A stretch of DNA of 64,000 bases from Proteobacteria bacterium SG_bin9 (GCA_002083525.1 LWDM01000026.1:63939-127938); one strand, 5' to 3'. Positions 37,777 to 46,980 are shown, numbered from the stretch's first letter. A program made the numbers and translations. Notes: a model not told the origin generated them from the letters alone.

Positions 37777-39705
37777 TTATTCCGCTGCCTGACTCGTGCG
37801 TGCAGTTTGCAGATCGACCACCTTCAGCGTCGTGCGGACGCGCTGCGTGGTCCCGTCCTGGAAACGAATGACAGTGTCGACGTCGATGTCCGGTTTACCG
37901 GCGTAGATCGCGGTGATGATGTCGTCGTACTTCTCGTTGATGACGCCGCGACGGACCTTGCGGGTGCGGGTCAGTTCGCCGTCATCGGCGTCGAGCTCCT
38001 TGTAGAGCAGCAGGAAGCGCGAGATGCGCTGCGCCGGCGGCAAGGTCGCGTTGACTGTCTCGACTTCCTTCTGCAGCAGTGCGTAAACCTCCGGCCGCGA
38101 GGCGAGGTCGGTGTAGGTCGTGAACGAGATGCGCTTCTTCTCCGCCCACTTCGAGATGATCGAGTAGCGGATGCAGATCATCGCCGCGAGGCTGTCGCGG
38201 CCCGCACCCAACACAACGGCCTCGGCGATGTAGGGTGAGAACTTCAGCTTGTTCTCGATGTACATCGGCGAGAAGCGGTCGCCGCGCGAAGTCTCGGCGA
38301 GATCCTTGATGCGGTCGATGATGACGAGCTGCTTGTTGTCGTTGAAGTAGCCGGCGTCGCCCGAATACATCCAGCCGCCGCGCAGATCGGCGCCCGTGGC
38401 AGCCTCGTTCTTGTAGTAGCCGAGGAACATGTTCGGGTGCTTCACCACCACCTCGCCGACGCCGTTCGGATCGGGCTGCTCGATCTTGATCTCGATCTCG
38501 CGCCCCATGGCGATGCCGGTCGTATCCGGATCGACGGCGTTCGCCTCGTGAAGCGTGAACGCGCCGAGCGTTTCGGTCTGGCCGTAGAGCGTGCGCAGCG
38601 GCACGCCCATGGCGCGGAAGAACTTGAACGTGTCGGGACCAAGCGCCGCGCCGCCGGTGGCGGCCGAGCGCAGGCGGGTGAAACCGAGGCGATCGCGCAG
38701 CGAACGGAACAGCAGCACATCGCCGGTCATCGAGTGCGCGTTGCGGGCGAGCGCCGAGAGGCCGGCGTTCATGCCGATGTCGTAGAGCTTCTGCTTTAGC
38801 GGCGAGGCGTCCATCACCCGCGCGCGAACGTCGGCGGCGATCGATTCCCAGACGCGCGGCGCGAACAGCACGAAGGTAGGCGCGATCTCGCGGAAGTCGT
38901 TCATCATCGTGTCGGGCTCTTCGACGAAGTTGACCTTCATCCGGCTGAGTAGCCCTTTGCCGAGTGCGTAAACCTGTTCCATGATCCACGGCAGCGGCAG
39001 CACCGACACGTATTCGTCCTCCGGCCCTTTCGGATCGAACGTCAGATATGTCGCGCAATGGCTCAGCACGCGGCCGGCGGCCAGCATCGCGAGCTTGGGA
39101 TTGGCGGTCGTTCCCGACGTGGTGCAGAGGATGGCGGTGACATTGCCGTCGGTCGCGTCCACCAGGCGATCGTAAAGCTCCGGCTCGCGTTCGCCGCGCG
39201 CGCGGCCCTTGGCTACCAGATCGGCGGCATCGATGATGCGCGGATCGTCGTATTTGCGCATGCCGCGTGGATCGGAAAACACGATGTGCTTGAGATGCGG
39301 CGCGCGGCTGCCGAGACCGAGCAGCTTGTCGACCTGTTCCTCGTCCTCGGCGAACACGATCTTGGTCTCGCCGTAGTTCAGGAGGTAAGCGACTTCCTCA
39401 TCGAGCGCGTCGCGATACATACCGAGGCTCATGCCGCCGATGGCATGCGCGGCGATCTCCGCGGCAACCCAGTCGGGACGGTTGTCGCCGATGACGCCGA
39501 CCACGTCGCCTTTGCCAAGGCCGAGCTCGATCATGCCGAGTGCGAAGTCGCGTACGCGCGTCTGGTAGTCGTTCCAGGTGAACGTTCGCCACAGGCCGAG
39601 ATCCTTCTCGCGCAGCGCGATCTCGCGGCCGTGCTCCTTGGCGTTCAGCCGCAGCATCTTCGGGAAGGTGTCGGCTTTCGCGACGCGGGCGTGATAGTCC
39701 ATCAT
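37777..39705 (-). CDS. Long-chain acyl-CoA synthetase-like ligase embedded in the liv operon
   Basis: A 642-residue AMP-forming ligase of the FAA1/long-chain type. Motifs are CTTSGTTANPKLA (P-loop; a variant of TSGTTGxPK), TLYGQTETLGAFT (adenylate site) and WMYSGDAGYFNDN with the conserved Asp. The C-terminal region has EVVVKHPNMFLGYY and RTRKVRRGVI, where the catalytic Lys is expected. It lies between livG (4-base overlap) and livH (4-base gap), an order that suggests vectorial CoA activation of the imported acid. Soluble by sequence. Confidence 0.92.
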   Translation of the reverse strand: MMDYHARVAKADTFPKMLRLNAKEHGREIALREKDLGLWRTFTWNDYQTRVRDFALGMIELGLGKGDVVGVIGDNRPDWVAAEIAAHAIGGMSLGMYRDALDEEVAYLLNYGETKIVFAEDEEQVDKLLGLGSRAPHLKHIVFSDPRGMRKYDDPRIIDAADLVAKGRARGEREPELYDRLVDATDGNVTAILCTTSGTTANPKLAMLAAGRVLSHCATYLTFDPKGPEDEYVSVLPLPWIMEQVYALGKGLLSRMKVNFVEEPDTMMNDFREIAPTFVLFAPRVWESIAADVRARVMDASPLKQKLYDIGMNAGLSALARNAHSMTGDVLLFRSLRDRLGFTRLRSAATGGAALGPDTFKFFRAMGVPLRTLYGQTETLGAFTLHEANAVDPDTTGIAMGREIEIKIEQPDPNGVGEVVVKHPNMFLGYYKNEAATGADLRGGWMYSGDAGYFNDNKQLVIIDRIKDLAETSRGDRFSPMYIENKLKFSPYIAEAVVLGAGRDSLAAMICIRYSIISKWAEKKRISFTTYTDLASRPEVYALLQKEVETVNATLPPAQRISRFLLLYKELDADDGELTRTRKVRRGVINEKYDDIITAIYAGKPDIDVDTVIRFQDGTTQRVRTTLKVVDLQTARTSQAAE

Positions 39706-40523
39706 GCGCGCGCCTCCATCGGTGCAGGCGCGTCGTCCGGTCCGACCAGCACCTCGTCCTCTTCACCGAGATAGGCGCGCTTGACGTGCGGATCGGCGAG
39801 CACGGCGCCGGGATCGCCTTCGGCGATCTTCTTGCCGAAGTCGAGCACCACCACGCGGTGAGAGATGTCCATCACCACGCCCATGTCGTGCTCGATCATC
39901 ATCACCGTCATCCCGAACTCCTCGTTCAGATCGACGATGTAGCGCGCCATGTCTTCCTTCTCCTCGAAGTTCATGCCAGCCATCGGCTCGTCGAGGAGGA
40001 TGAGTTTCGGTTCGAGCGCCATCGCGCGCGCGAGTTCGACGCGCTTGCGCAGGCCGTAGGGCAGGGTGCCGGCGACGGCCTTGCGTACCGGCTGCAAGTC
40101 GAGGAAGTCGATGATCTCTTCCACCTTCTCGCGATGCTGAAGTTCTTCGCGGCGCGCGCCGGTGAGCCAGTAGAGCGAGCCGGTGAGGAAGTTGTTCTTC
40201 AGCAGGTGGTGGCGGCCGACCATGATGTTGTCGAGCACGCTCATGTGGTGGAACAGCGCAAGGTTCTGGAACGTGCGGCCGATGCCGAGATTGGCGCGCG
40301 TGTTCGGCTTCAGGCCGGTGATGTCCTTGCCGTGATAGAGCAGGCGGCCTTCGGTCGGCGTGTAACGGCCGGAGATGCAGTTGACGATCGAGGTCTTGCC
40401 GGCGCCGTTCGGGCCGATGATCGAAAACAGCTCGCCTTCCTTCACGCTGAAGCTGACATCGGTGAGCGCATGCACGCCACCGAAGCGCAAGGAAACGCCG
40501 CGCACGTCTAATGCGTGTTCCAA
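39702..40523 (-). CDS. livG: ABC transporter ATPase LivG
   Basis: A 273-residue ATPase. Walker A GPNGAGKTS, signature region LPYGLRKRVELARAM (an L-P-Y-G variant typical of LivG), Walker B LILLDEPMAGM, H-loop MIEHDMGVV. Start: TTG 40523 (MEHALDVRGV) has a perfect GGAGG 6 bases upstream, whereas ATG 40547 adds eight residues without one; I prefer TTG. It is the first gene of the ligase-liv operon and its stop overlaps the ligase start. Confidence 0.93.
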   Translation of the reverse strand: MEHALDVRGVSLRFGGVHALTDVSFSVKEGELFSIIGPNGAGKTSIVNCISGRYTPTEGRLLYHGKDITGLKPNTRANLGIGRTFQNLALFHHMSVLDNIMVGRHHLLKNNFLTGSLYWLTGARREELQHREKVEEIIDFLDLQPVRKAVAGTLPYGLRKRVELARAMALEPKLILLDEPMAGMNFEEKEDMARYIVDLNEEFGMTVMMIEHDMGVVMDISHRVVVLDFGKKIAEGDPGAVLADPHVKRAYLGEEDEVLVGPDDAPAPMEARA

Positions 40524-40943
40524 ACCAATCCTCCCCGTTCGGCGCATTTGTGCGCTCTTGTCGGGTGTTGTTCACCCGAGACTAAAGACCATGCCGCGTG
40601 AGGCGGCCAAGCCCTGCTTAAATCAAGCCTGTTTACGTTATGGATTTTGCCCGCAAATCGAAGAGCCGCCAAGCCGAGCAAGGTCAGGTTCGCGTTTGCG
40701 GTCGCTTTCGCCGTCGTCCGCGGCGTTCGCGTTGGTGTCCGTCTTGAGCAGTTCCATCGGCTGTCGGACACGTTTGGCCGGATCGTTTTCCGCCGGCCAG
40801 CGGACCGTGTTGATCGATGGCCGCAGGCTAGGCGAAAGCGGCGTGGGAGAATGTCTTTTGGCCGACATTTCTTCGGGCAAATTCCTTGGCGAGGCGGTTT
40901 GCCGCGGGAAATTTCTTGGTGCGGTGCAATATATGCGGAAGAA
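40524..40943. other. Divergent spacer between livG operon and Crp/Fnr gene
   Basis: About 420 bases. A hairpin TCGGGTG-TTGTT-CACCCGA lies at 40561-40579, in the livG leader. Near the regulator start two 19-base similar blocks (40879-40897 and 40909-40927, AAATTCCTTGGCGAGGCGG-like) are spaced 30 bases apart. The open frame continues from 40647 into the regulator but its residues are Arg-rich and do not look like protein. No other gene is evident. Confidence 0.6.
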
Positions 40944-41705
40944 ATGACGTCTCCGCGACGCGCGATCATTGTAGATTGCGGCGGACTGGCGGGGAATGGC
41001 CGGTGTTCGGACTTGTTGGCGGCCAACGGAATGATCTCTGCGGATTATCTGAAACGCATCGCGTCGTGGTCGCGTGGGCTGAGCGAGCAGGAAATCGGCG
41101 TCGCCCGGGCCGGCATCGTCGAAAAATCCTTCAAGGCGAACGAATTCATCTGCATGCGCGGCGATGATTTCGAATACTGGACCGGCGTGGTCAGCGGCCT
41201 CGTCCGGGTCGGCAACGTCTCGCGGGACGGCAAGGCGATCAGCTTCACGGGTCTGACCGCCGGAGCGTGGTTCGGTGAGGGGACGGTCCTCAAGAACGAG
41301 CCGCGCCGCTATGATGTCGTCGCCCTGCGCGACACGCGGCTGGCGATGATGGATCGCGCCACCTTTCACTGGCTGTTCGAGAACAGCGTCGGCTTCAACC
41401 GCTTCCTGGTCGGTCAGCTCAACGAACGGCTTGGTCAGTTCATGGGTCTGCTCGAGCACGACCGCATGCTGGATGCGACGGCGCGGCTTGCGCGCTGCAT
41501 TGCCTCGCTGTTCAACCCCATCCTCTATCCGGATGGCGCGCGGCATCTCGAAATCACGCAGGAAGAGCTCGGCGCTCTGTCCGGCATCTCGCGGCAGAAC
41601 GCCAACCAGTGCCTCAAGACGCTGGAGAAGGAAGGGCTGCTGCGGCTCGAATACGGCGGCGTCTCGATCGTCGATCTCGAGCGGCTGCGGCGCTACGGCG
41701 AATAA
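40944..41705 (+). CDS. Crp/Fnr family transcriptional regulator
   Basis: A 253-residue regulator with a cyclic-nucleotide-binding-like beta-roll (about residues 45-160; EFICMRGDDFEYW, TAGAWFGEGTVL, then LAMMDRATFHWLF) and a winged HTH (about 190-245; LEITQEELGALSGISRQNANQCLKTLEKEGLL). The cNMP pocket motif FGE is followed by GTV and Lys, not the R-S/T-A of Crp, so cAMP binding is doubtful; no Cys cluster of Fnr type is present. ATG 40944 is used; ATG 41031 (MISADYLKR) would give 224 residues and is about equally likely. Divergent from the liv-ligase operon, which it may control; abuts the end of rfbC without a gap. Confidence 0.88.
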   Translation: MTSPRRAIIVDCGGLAGNGRCSDLLAANGMISADYLKRIASWSRGLSEQEIGVARAGIVEKSFKANEFICMRGDDFEYWTGVVSGLVRVGNVSRDGKAISFTGLTAGAWFGEGTVLKNEPRRYDVVALRDTRLAMMDRATFHWLFENSVGFNRFLVGQLNERLGQFMGLLEHDRMLDATARLARCIASLFNPILYPDGARHLEITQEELGALSGISRQNANQCLKTLEKEGLLRLEYGGVSIVDLERLRRYGE

Positions 41706-42254
41706 TCAGGCGAACGTCTCGGCGTCGCCGAGTGTGGACCCCTGCATATCCTTCGGCGAGAGCGTCGGCTTGCCTTGCAGCGGCCAGGTGATCGCAAGCG
41801 CCGGATCGTCCCAGGCAATGCAGCGCTCATGCTCCGGTGCATAGACGTCGGTGGTCTTGTAGAAGACTTCCGCCGTTTCCGAGACCGTCAGGAAGCCATG
41901 CGCGAAGCCGGCCGGCACCCACAGCTGCTGCTTGTTCTCGGCCGACAGTGTTGCGCTAACCCACTTGCCGAACGTCTTCGAGCCTTTGCGTACATCGACG
42001 GCGACATCGAAGATTTCGCCCAAGAGAACCCGTACCAGCTTGCCCTGCGCTTTCGGCGGCAGCTGATAGTGCAGGCCGCGCAGCACGCCGCGTGCCGACT
42101 TCGAGTGATTGTCCTGCACGAAGTCGAGATCGAGCCCGGTCGCGGCCTTGAACGTTGCGCGGTTGAAGCTCTCGAAGAAGAAGCCGCGATCGTCGCCGAA
42201 CACCTTCGGTTCGGCCAGCAAGACCTCGGGCAGGGCAAGCGGCGTGACCTTCAT
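41706..42254 (-). CDS. rfbC: dTDP-4-dehydrorhamnose 3,5-epimerase
   Basis: A 182-residue cupin-fold epimerase of the dTDP-L-rhamnose pathway. Catalytic His is in VLRGLHYQ (with the preceding QDNHSKS segment), and FAHGFLTVSE and VFYKTTDVYAPEHE match the family. Start ATG 42254 overlaps the rfbB stop (ATGA). Its own stop abuts that of the convergent regulator gene. rfbA and rfbD are not in the window, so the rest of the dTDP-rhamnose set is likely just outside or elsewhere. Confidence 0.95.
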   Translation of the reverse strand: MKVTPLALPEVLLAEPKVFGDDRGFFFESFNRATFKAATGLDLDFVQDNHSKSARGVLRGLHYQLPPKAQGKLVRVLLGEIFDVAVDVRKGSKTFGKWVSATLSAENKQQLWVPAGFAHGFLTVSETAEVFYKTTDVYAPEHERCIAWDDPALAITWPLQGKPTLSPKDMQGSTLGDAETFA

Positions 42255-43312
42255 AGCGCGTACTGCTTCTCGATCCATTGCCGGTAGGCGCCGCTGGTGA
42301 CGCGCTCGGTCCATGACCGGTTATCGAGATACCAGCGCACGGTCTTGTTCAACCCGCTTTCAAAGCTCTCGCATGCGCGCCAGCCGAGTTCGCTCTCGAT
42401 CTTGCGGGAGTCGACCGCGTAGCGGCGATCGTGACCGGGGCGGTCGTTCACGAAGGCGATCTGCTTCGCGTAACTCTGCCCGTCGCTGCGCGGTACCGCC
42501 TTGTCGAGGATCGCGCAGAGCGACTTTACAACGTCGAGGTTGGCGATGTCCTTGGCGCCGCCGACATTGTACGTCTCGCCGATCCGGCCCTTTGCCAGCA
42601 CGAGACGGATCGCGTCACAGTGATCCTCGACGTACAGCCAGTCGCGAATCTGCATGCCGTCGCCATAGATCGGCAACTGTTTACCCGCGAGTGCGTTGTG
42701 CAGAACCAACGGGATCAGCTTTTCCGGAAACTGATACGGCCCATAATTGTTCGAGCAGTTCGTCGTCAGCACCGGCAGGCCGTAGGTCTGGTGATAGGCG
42801 CGGACCAGATGGTCGGCGGCGGCCTTGGTCGCGGCATACGGACTGTTCGGGCGGTAGGGCGTGGTTTCGCTGAAGGCAGGATCGTCCGGCTCCAGTGTGC
42901 CGAACACTTCGTCGGTCGAGACGTGCAGAAAGCGGAACGCGTCTTTCTTCGCACCGGTGAGGCGATCCCAGTGCGCGCGCGCGGCATCGAGCAGCACATG
43001 CACGCCGACCACGTTGGTGTGGACGAAATCTTCCGGCGTGTGGATCGAGCGGTCGACGTGGCTTTCGGCGGCGAAGTTGATCACCGCACTGATGTCGTGC
43101 TCGGCGAACAGCTGCGCCATGCGCAGGCGGTCGCTGATGCTGGCGTGCACGAAGATGTGGTGATCGTTGCCCTCGAGGCTCCTCAGATTGTCGATGTTGC
43201 CGGCATAGGTGAGGGCATCGACGTTCACCACGCGGCTGCGCCCCTCGCGCAGCCATGCGTGCACGAAGTTCGAGCCGATGAAGCCTGCGCCGCCGGTTAC
43301 CAAAAGGGTCAT
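42251..43312 (-). CDS. rfbB: dTDP-glucose 4,6-dehydratase
   Basis: A 353-residue extended SDR that makes dTDP-4-keto-6-deoxyglucose. NAD motif GGAGFIGSNFV at residues 7-17, the DALTYAGN segment, STDEVFG with catalytic Thr/Asp/Glu, and SPYAATKAAADH with Tyr and Lys. The C-terminal EDHCDAIRLVL and NVGG segments bind the sugar nucleotide. It is translationally coupled with rfbC. The divergent fcl gene, 74 bases away, makes a 6-deoxy sugar as well, so the locus serves surface polysaccharide. Confidence 0.96.
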   Translation of the reverse strand: MTLLVTGGAGFIGSNFVHAWLREGRSRVVNVDALTYAGNIDNLRSLEGNDHHIFVHASISDRLRMAQLFAEHDISAVINFAAESHVDRSIHTPEDFVHTNVVGVHVLLDAARAHWDRLTGAKKDAFRFLHVSTDEVFGTLEPDDPAFSETTPYRPNSPYAATKAAADHLVRAYHQTYGLPVLTTNCSNNYGPYQFPEKLIPLVLHNALAGKQLPIYGDGMQIRDWLYVEDHCDAIRLVLAKGRIGETYNVGGAKDIANLDVVKSLCAILDKAVPRSDGQSYAKQIAFVNDRPGHDRRYAVDSRKIESELGWRACESFESGLNKTVRWYLDNRSWTERVTSGAYRQWIEKQYAL

Positions 43313-43386
43313 GACGGCTTCAGGGAATACGGTGCTCCGGGCCGCCGCTCAAGCCAAAAACGTCTGATTTTACAGAGTGTCGCGGT

Positions 43387-44382
43387 ATGGTTTCTGTGTT
43401 AGAGCATCTGCCGCGAATTTCAGTGCGGGAGTTGTCTTTGTCCGGGGCGCCGTTTCAGCTCAAGAACCGCAAGGTTTATGTGGCCGGTCATCGCGGCATG
43501 GTCGGCAGCGCGCTCGTGCGCCGGCTCAAGAGCGAAGATTGCACGATCCAGACTGCCCCGCGCAGCGAGGTCGACCTGCGCGATCAGTCCGCGGTCAACG
43601 CCTGGTTCGCGGCCAACAAGCCTGAGGTCGTGTTTCTGGCCGCCGGCAAGGTCGGCGGCATTGTCGCCAACAACCTGCTGCGTGGCGAGTTTATCTACGA
43701 CAACCTGATGATCGCGGCGACCGTGATCAATGCCGCGCACGTTCACGACGTCAAGAAGCTGATGTTCCTGGGCTCGTCCTGCATCTATCCGCGATTTGCG
43801 CATCAGCCGATCCGGGAAGACTCGATGCTGACCGGCGAACTCGAGCCGACCAATGAGCCTTACGCGATCGCTAAGATCGCCGGCATTAAGATGGCGGAAA
43901 GCTATCGCCGCCAGTATGGCCGCGACTTCATCAGCGTCATGCCGACCAATCTCTACGGCGAGGGCGACAACTATCATCCGGAATACAGCCATGTGGTGGC
44001 TGCGCTGATCCGGCGCATTCATGAAGCGAAGGTGACCGGAGCGCCGGAAGTGGTCGTGTGGGGCACCGGCACGCCGCGCCGCGAATTCATGTTCGTCGAC
44101 GATCTCGCAGATGCCTGCGTGTTCCTGATGAAGAACTATTCCGAGGAAGAACTGGTCAACATTGGTACCGGCGAGGATATCACCATCGCCGATTTTGCGC
44201 GCGTCGTTGCGGACGCCGCGGGCTATCAGGGCAAACTCGTGTTCGATACGTCCCGCCCCGACGGCATGCCGCGCAAGCTGATGAACGTGGAGCGGCTCGG
44301 AAAACTGGGATGGCGGGCAACGACCGAGCTCAATCGCGGCATCAAGTACGCCTACGATGCTTACGTGAGGACGCTGGGATAG
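43387..44382 (+). CDS. fcl: GDP-L-fucose synthase
   Basis: A 331-residue SDR performing the epimerisation and reduction that give GDP-L-fucose. NADPH motif GHRGMVGSALVRRL near residues 34-47; LGSSCIYP (Ser), YAIAKIAG (Tyr/Lys), and the family's VMPTNLYGEGDNYHPEYSHV stretch with its Cys/His-equivalent region are present. The N-terminal 25 residues before FQLKNRKVYVAG are extra relative to E. coli Fcl; an internal start is possible, though no other ATG precedes the Rossmann motif. No gmd gene (GDP-mannose dehydratase) is present in the window. Confidence 0.93.
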   Translation: MVSVLEHLPRISVRELSLSGAPFQLKNRKVYVAGHRGMVGSALVRRLKSEDCTIQTAPRSEVDLRDQSAVNAWFAANKPEVVFLAAGKVGGIVANNLLRGEFIYDNLMIAATVINAAHVHDVKKLMFLGSSCIYPRFAHQPIREDSMLTGELEPTNEPYAIAKIAGIKMAESYRRQYGRDFISVMPTNLYGEGDNYHPEYSHVVAALIRRIHEAKVTGAPEVVVWGTGTPRREFMFVDDLADACVFLMKNYSEEELVNIGTGEDITIADFARVVADAAGYQGKLVFDTSRPDGMPRKLMNVERLGKLGWRATTELNRGIKYAYDAYVRTLG

Positions 44383-44391
44383 TTCGCGCTG

Positions 44392-46836
44392 CTACTCCGC
44401 GGCTTTGGCGAGCTTCATCACCGGCTTGTTGATGGCCATGTTGCCGATCACGTCCGCCTTGGCCAATTTCTCCAACTCGGCGTCGTCGAGCTTCAGCACG
44501 CCCTTCAGCACGTCGGCGTTGTGTTGTCCCAGCGTCGGCGCGGTCCAACGCACGGCGTAGGGTCTGTCGGCATCGCCTTCGCGATAGGATACGAGCGGAA
44601 GGAGATGCGGCCCGAGCCACGGCCGGTTCACCGGTTGCCAGTGGCCGGTCGTGACCAGGTGTGCGTCGTAGGTGAGGTCGATCGGCAGCCGCGCGACGCC
44701 GGCGGGCACGCCGGCTGCCTGCAGCGACACCATCGCCGGATCGGGCCGCACGATCATCGTCCATTGCCGCACCGCCAGTTCGACGCGCTCTTCGTGCGCG
44801 CGGCGTCCGGCGGCGGTGCGCAGTTCATCGTCGGCGGCGAGATCGGGCCGCCGCATCACCCTGCACAACCGCTGCCATTCGTCGTCGTCGCGTACGGCGA
44901 TGACGATCCACTGATCGTCGCCGAGGCAGGGGAACACCCCATGCGGCACATGTTCGGGATGCCGGTTGCCGGTGCGCGCCGGCTCCTTGCCGGTCGCCGT
45001 GTATTCGACAAGCGCGGGCGCGACGAACGGCAGCAGGCACTGCACCTGCGACAGGTCTGCGTGCTGGCCTTCGCCGGTGAGCTGCTGATGCATCAGCCCG
45101 AGCATCAGTGATGCGGCGCCGTTCAATCCGCCGATCGGATCGCCGAGCGCCACATGCAGCATCGTCGGCGGCTGCGTTTCCGGACCGTTGATGGAGGGCA
45201 GACCTGAGGCTTGCTCGAGCGTCGAGCCGTACGCACGCGCATTGCTCCAGATGCCGGTGGTGCCGAAGGCCGGCATCGTCACCGCCACAAGGCGTGGATT
45301 GATCTTGAACATCGCAGCCGTATCGAGGCCAAGGCGCGGCAGCACGTCGGCGGCGTAGTTGTCGATCACCGCGTCCGCATCCGCCAGCAAGCGCTTCAGC
45401 AACGAGAGACCCACTTCGCTGGTGAGGTCGAGCGTGATGCCGCGCTTGTTGCGGTTCATCATCTGGAACCAGTAATTCTTTTCGTAGGTGCGTTCCTCAT
45501 GATAGGGCGGTCGCGTATCCGTGCCGCGGAACCAGTCCGGGTACTGACACGACTCGACCTTGATGATGTCGGCGCCGAGATCGGCCATCTGCCGCGTCGC
45601 TGTCGGTCCGGCCCAGCCCATCGTGAGGTCGACGATGCGCACGCCCTTGAGCGGAAGCGCGGCATCGGGCTTGGTTGCCTGGGTGGCGTGACGCTTGCGG
45701 CCTGCCGCAACTTTGCCATCACTTTCGCCGGCGAGCGGCGCACGGCCGTTCGGCTTCGGTGGCGTGCGCATTAGCGTTTGCGGCAGCACCGGACCTTCGA
45801 ACGAGGCCTTGCCGATCTCAACATTGGCGAAGGCGTTGCGGTCGCGATGGGTCTGTTGCGCAAGGAGTTCCGGCATGTCCGGCACGACAGCGAGCGGCAG
45901 CCGCAGATCGATGCCGAGTTCGAACCATTCCAAAGCGGTTTTGCGCAGCAGTGCCGGTTTGATGATCTCGTTGAGTTCGGATGCGCGCAGGAAGCGATCG
46001 AGGCTCGCCGAATACTTCGGCTCCTTCGCCAACTCCGGCATCTCCAGCATCTCGCAGAAGCTCTTCCACTGCGCCGGCGTCACCACCGTGATGCCGAGCC
46101 AGCCATCCTTGGTCGGGAAGGTGCCGGAGGGAAAGCCGCGGCCGAAGCGATTGACGCCGGGGCGAGGGCGCGTGAAGCCTTGCTCAAGCGCAAGCCCGGT
46201 GTCGAACTCGCTGATATGCAGCATCGCTTCCTGGATGCTGACGGCGAAACGGCGCGCGCCATCCTTGCGATTGTAGAGACCCGCGAGCGAGGGAATGAAC
46301 GCAGCCAAGCCACCAACCATCGCGGGCTGGCCGTCGCGCGGCAAGGTCGGCGGACCCTCGGCAGGACCGACGAGTTTTACGAGACCTGCCAGCGCGTGGC
46401 AGATCGAGTCGGTCGCCTTGTAGTCGCGATACGGACCCTTTTCGCCGAACCACGACAGCGTCGTGATCGCGAGGCCAGGATCGGATGCGCGTAAACTCTC
46501 ATGCGAGAGCAGCGAGCCGGGAATATCCGCAGGCGCGCGGCCATCGAGTAAAAGGTCGGCGCTTGCCAGCAGGTTGCGTACCTTCTCCGCATCGGCCGGC
46601 TTCGTGAGATCCGCCGTAACGCTGTGCTTGTTGGTGTTGAGCCAGGCGAAGTAGGCGCTCTCGCGCGTGCCGCCGATATCGACGAGCGGCGGGCGCTGCC
46701 GCGCCGGATCGCCGCCCGGCTGTTCGATCTTGATGACTTCGGCACCGAAGTCCGCGAACAGCTTGCCGCAGTAGCTGACGGAATCTCCAGAGCCGATTTC
46801 TACGACACGGAAAATAGAGAGAGGCAACTGCGACAT
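44392..46836 (-). CDS. Fused double CaiB/BaiF (class III) CoA-transferase
   Basis: An 814-residue protein made of two head-to-tail class III CoA-transferase domains of about 390 and 420 residues joined by a basic, Ala-rich linker (about 355-390). Both halves start with the family motif (RVVEIGSGDSVSYCGKLFADFGAEVIKIE; RIVDLTMGWAGPTATRQMADLGADIIKVE, abbreviated here) and a NxNK segment. In the C-terminal half the catalytic Asp is D594 in QHADLSQ. In the N-terminal half the same position reads RFAVSIQ, that is Ala198, so that active site may be dead. It stands alone between fcl and the TonB receptor; substrate unknown. Confidence 0.88.
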   Translation of the reverse strand: MSQLPLSIFRVVEIGSGDSVSYCGKLFADFGAEVIKIEQPGGDPARQRPPLVDIGGTRESAYFAWLNTNKHSVTADLTKPADAEKVRNLLASADLLLDGRAPADIPGSLLSHESLRASDPGLAITTLSWFGEKGPYRDYKATDSICHALAGLVKLVGPAEGPPTLPRDGQPAMVGGLAAFIPSLAGLYNRKDGARRFAVSIQEAMLHISEFDTGLALEQGFTRPRPGVNRFGRGFPSGTFPTKDGWLGITVVTPAQWKSFCEMLEMPELAKEPKYSASLDRFLRASELNEIIKPALLRKTALEWFELGIDLRLPLAVVPDMPELLAQQTHRDRNAFANVEIGKASFEGPVLPQTLMRTPPKPNGRAPLAGESDGKVAAGRKRHATQATKPDAALPLKGVRIVDLTMGWAGPTATRQMADLGADIIKVESCQYPDWFRGTDTRPPYHEERTYEKNYWFQMMNRNKRGITLDLTSEVGLSLLKRLLADADAVIDNYAADVLPRLGLDTAAMFKINPRLVAVTMPAFGTTGIWSNARAYGSTLEQASGLPSINGPETQPPTMLHVALGDPIGGLNGAASLMLGLMHQQLTGEGQHADLSQVQCLLPFVAPALVEYTATGKEPARTGNRHPEHVPHGVFPCLGDDQWIVIAVRDDDEWQRLCRVMRRPDLAADDELRTAAGRRAHEERVELAVRQWTMIVRPDPAMVSLQAAGVPAGVARLPIDLTYDAHLVTTGHWQPVNRPWLGPHLLPLVSYREGDADRPYAVRWTAPTLGQHNADVLKGVLKLDDAELEKLAKADVIGNMAINKPVMKLAKAAE

Positions 46837-46980
46837 GAGGTTCGACCGATTGACTGCGCTGTGCGCGTGGATGGTCAGCCAATCTAGTCGGATCGTTTGC
46901 GATGTCCAACATGCACACGTGCGCTGCTGCGGAGCAGCAATTGCATGCCGTTCCGCTCGAATGAACGCAGTGCGTTGCGA

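Noticed and set aside
36135..37871. 578-codon open frame antisense to livM-livH
   Set aside because: Composition dominated by Glu/Asp/Arg/His with no fold-like pattern; the two permeases on the minus strand are clear.
40647..40943. N-terminal extension of the Crp/Fnr protein by 99 residues
   Set aside because: Arg-rich, no domain-like pattern, contains repeats and likely promoter DNA; family members begin near the later ATGs.
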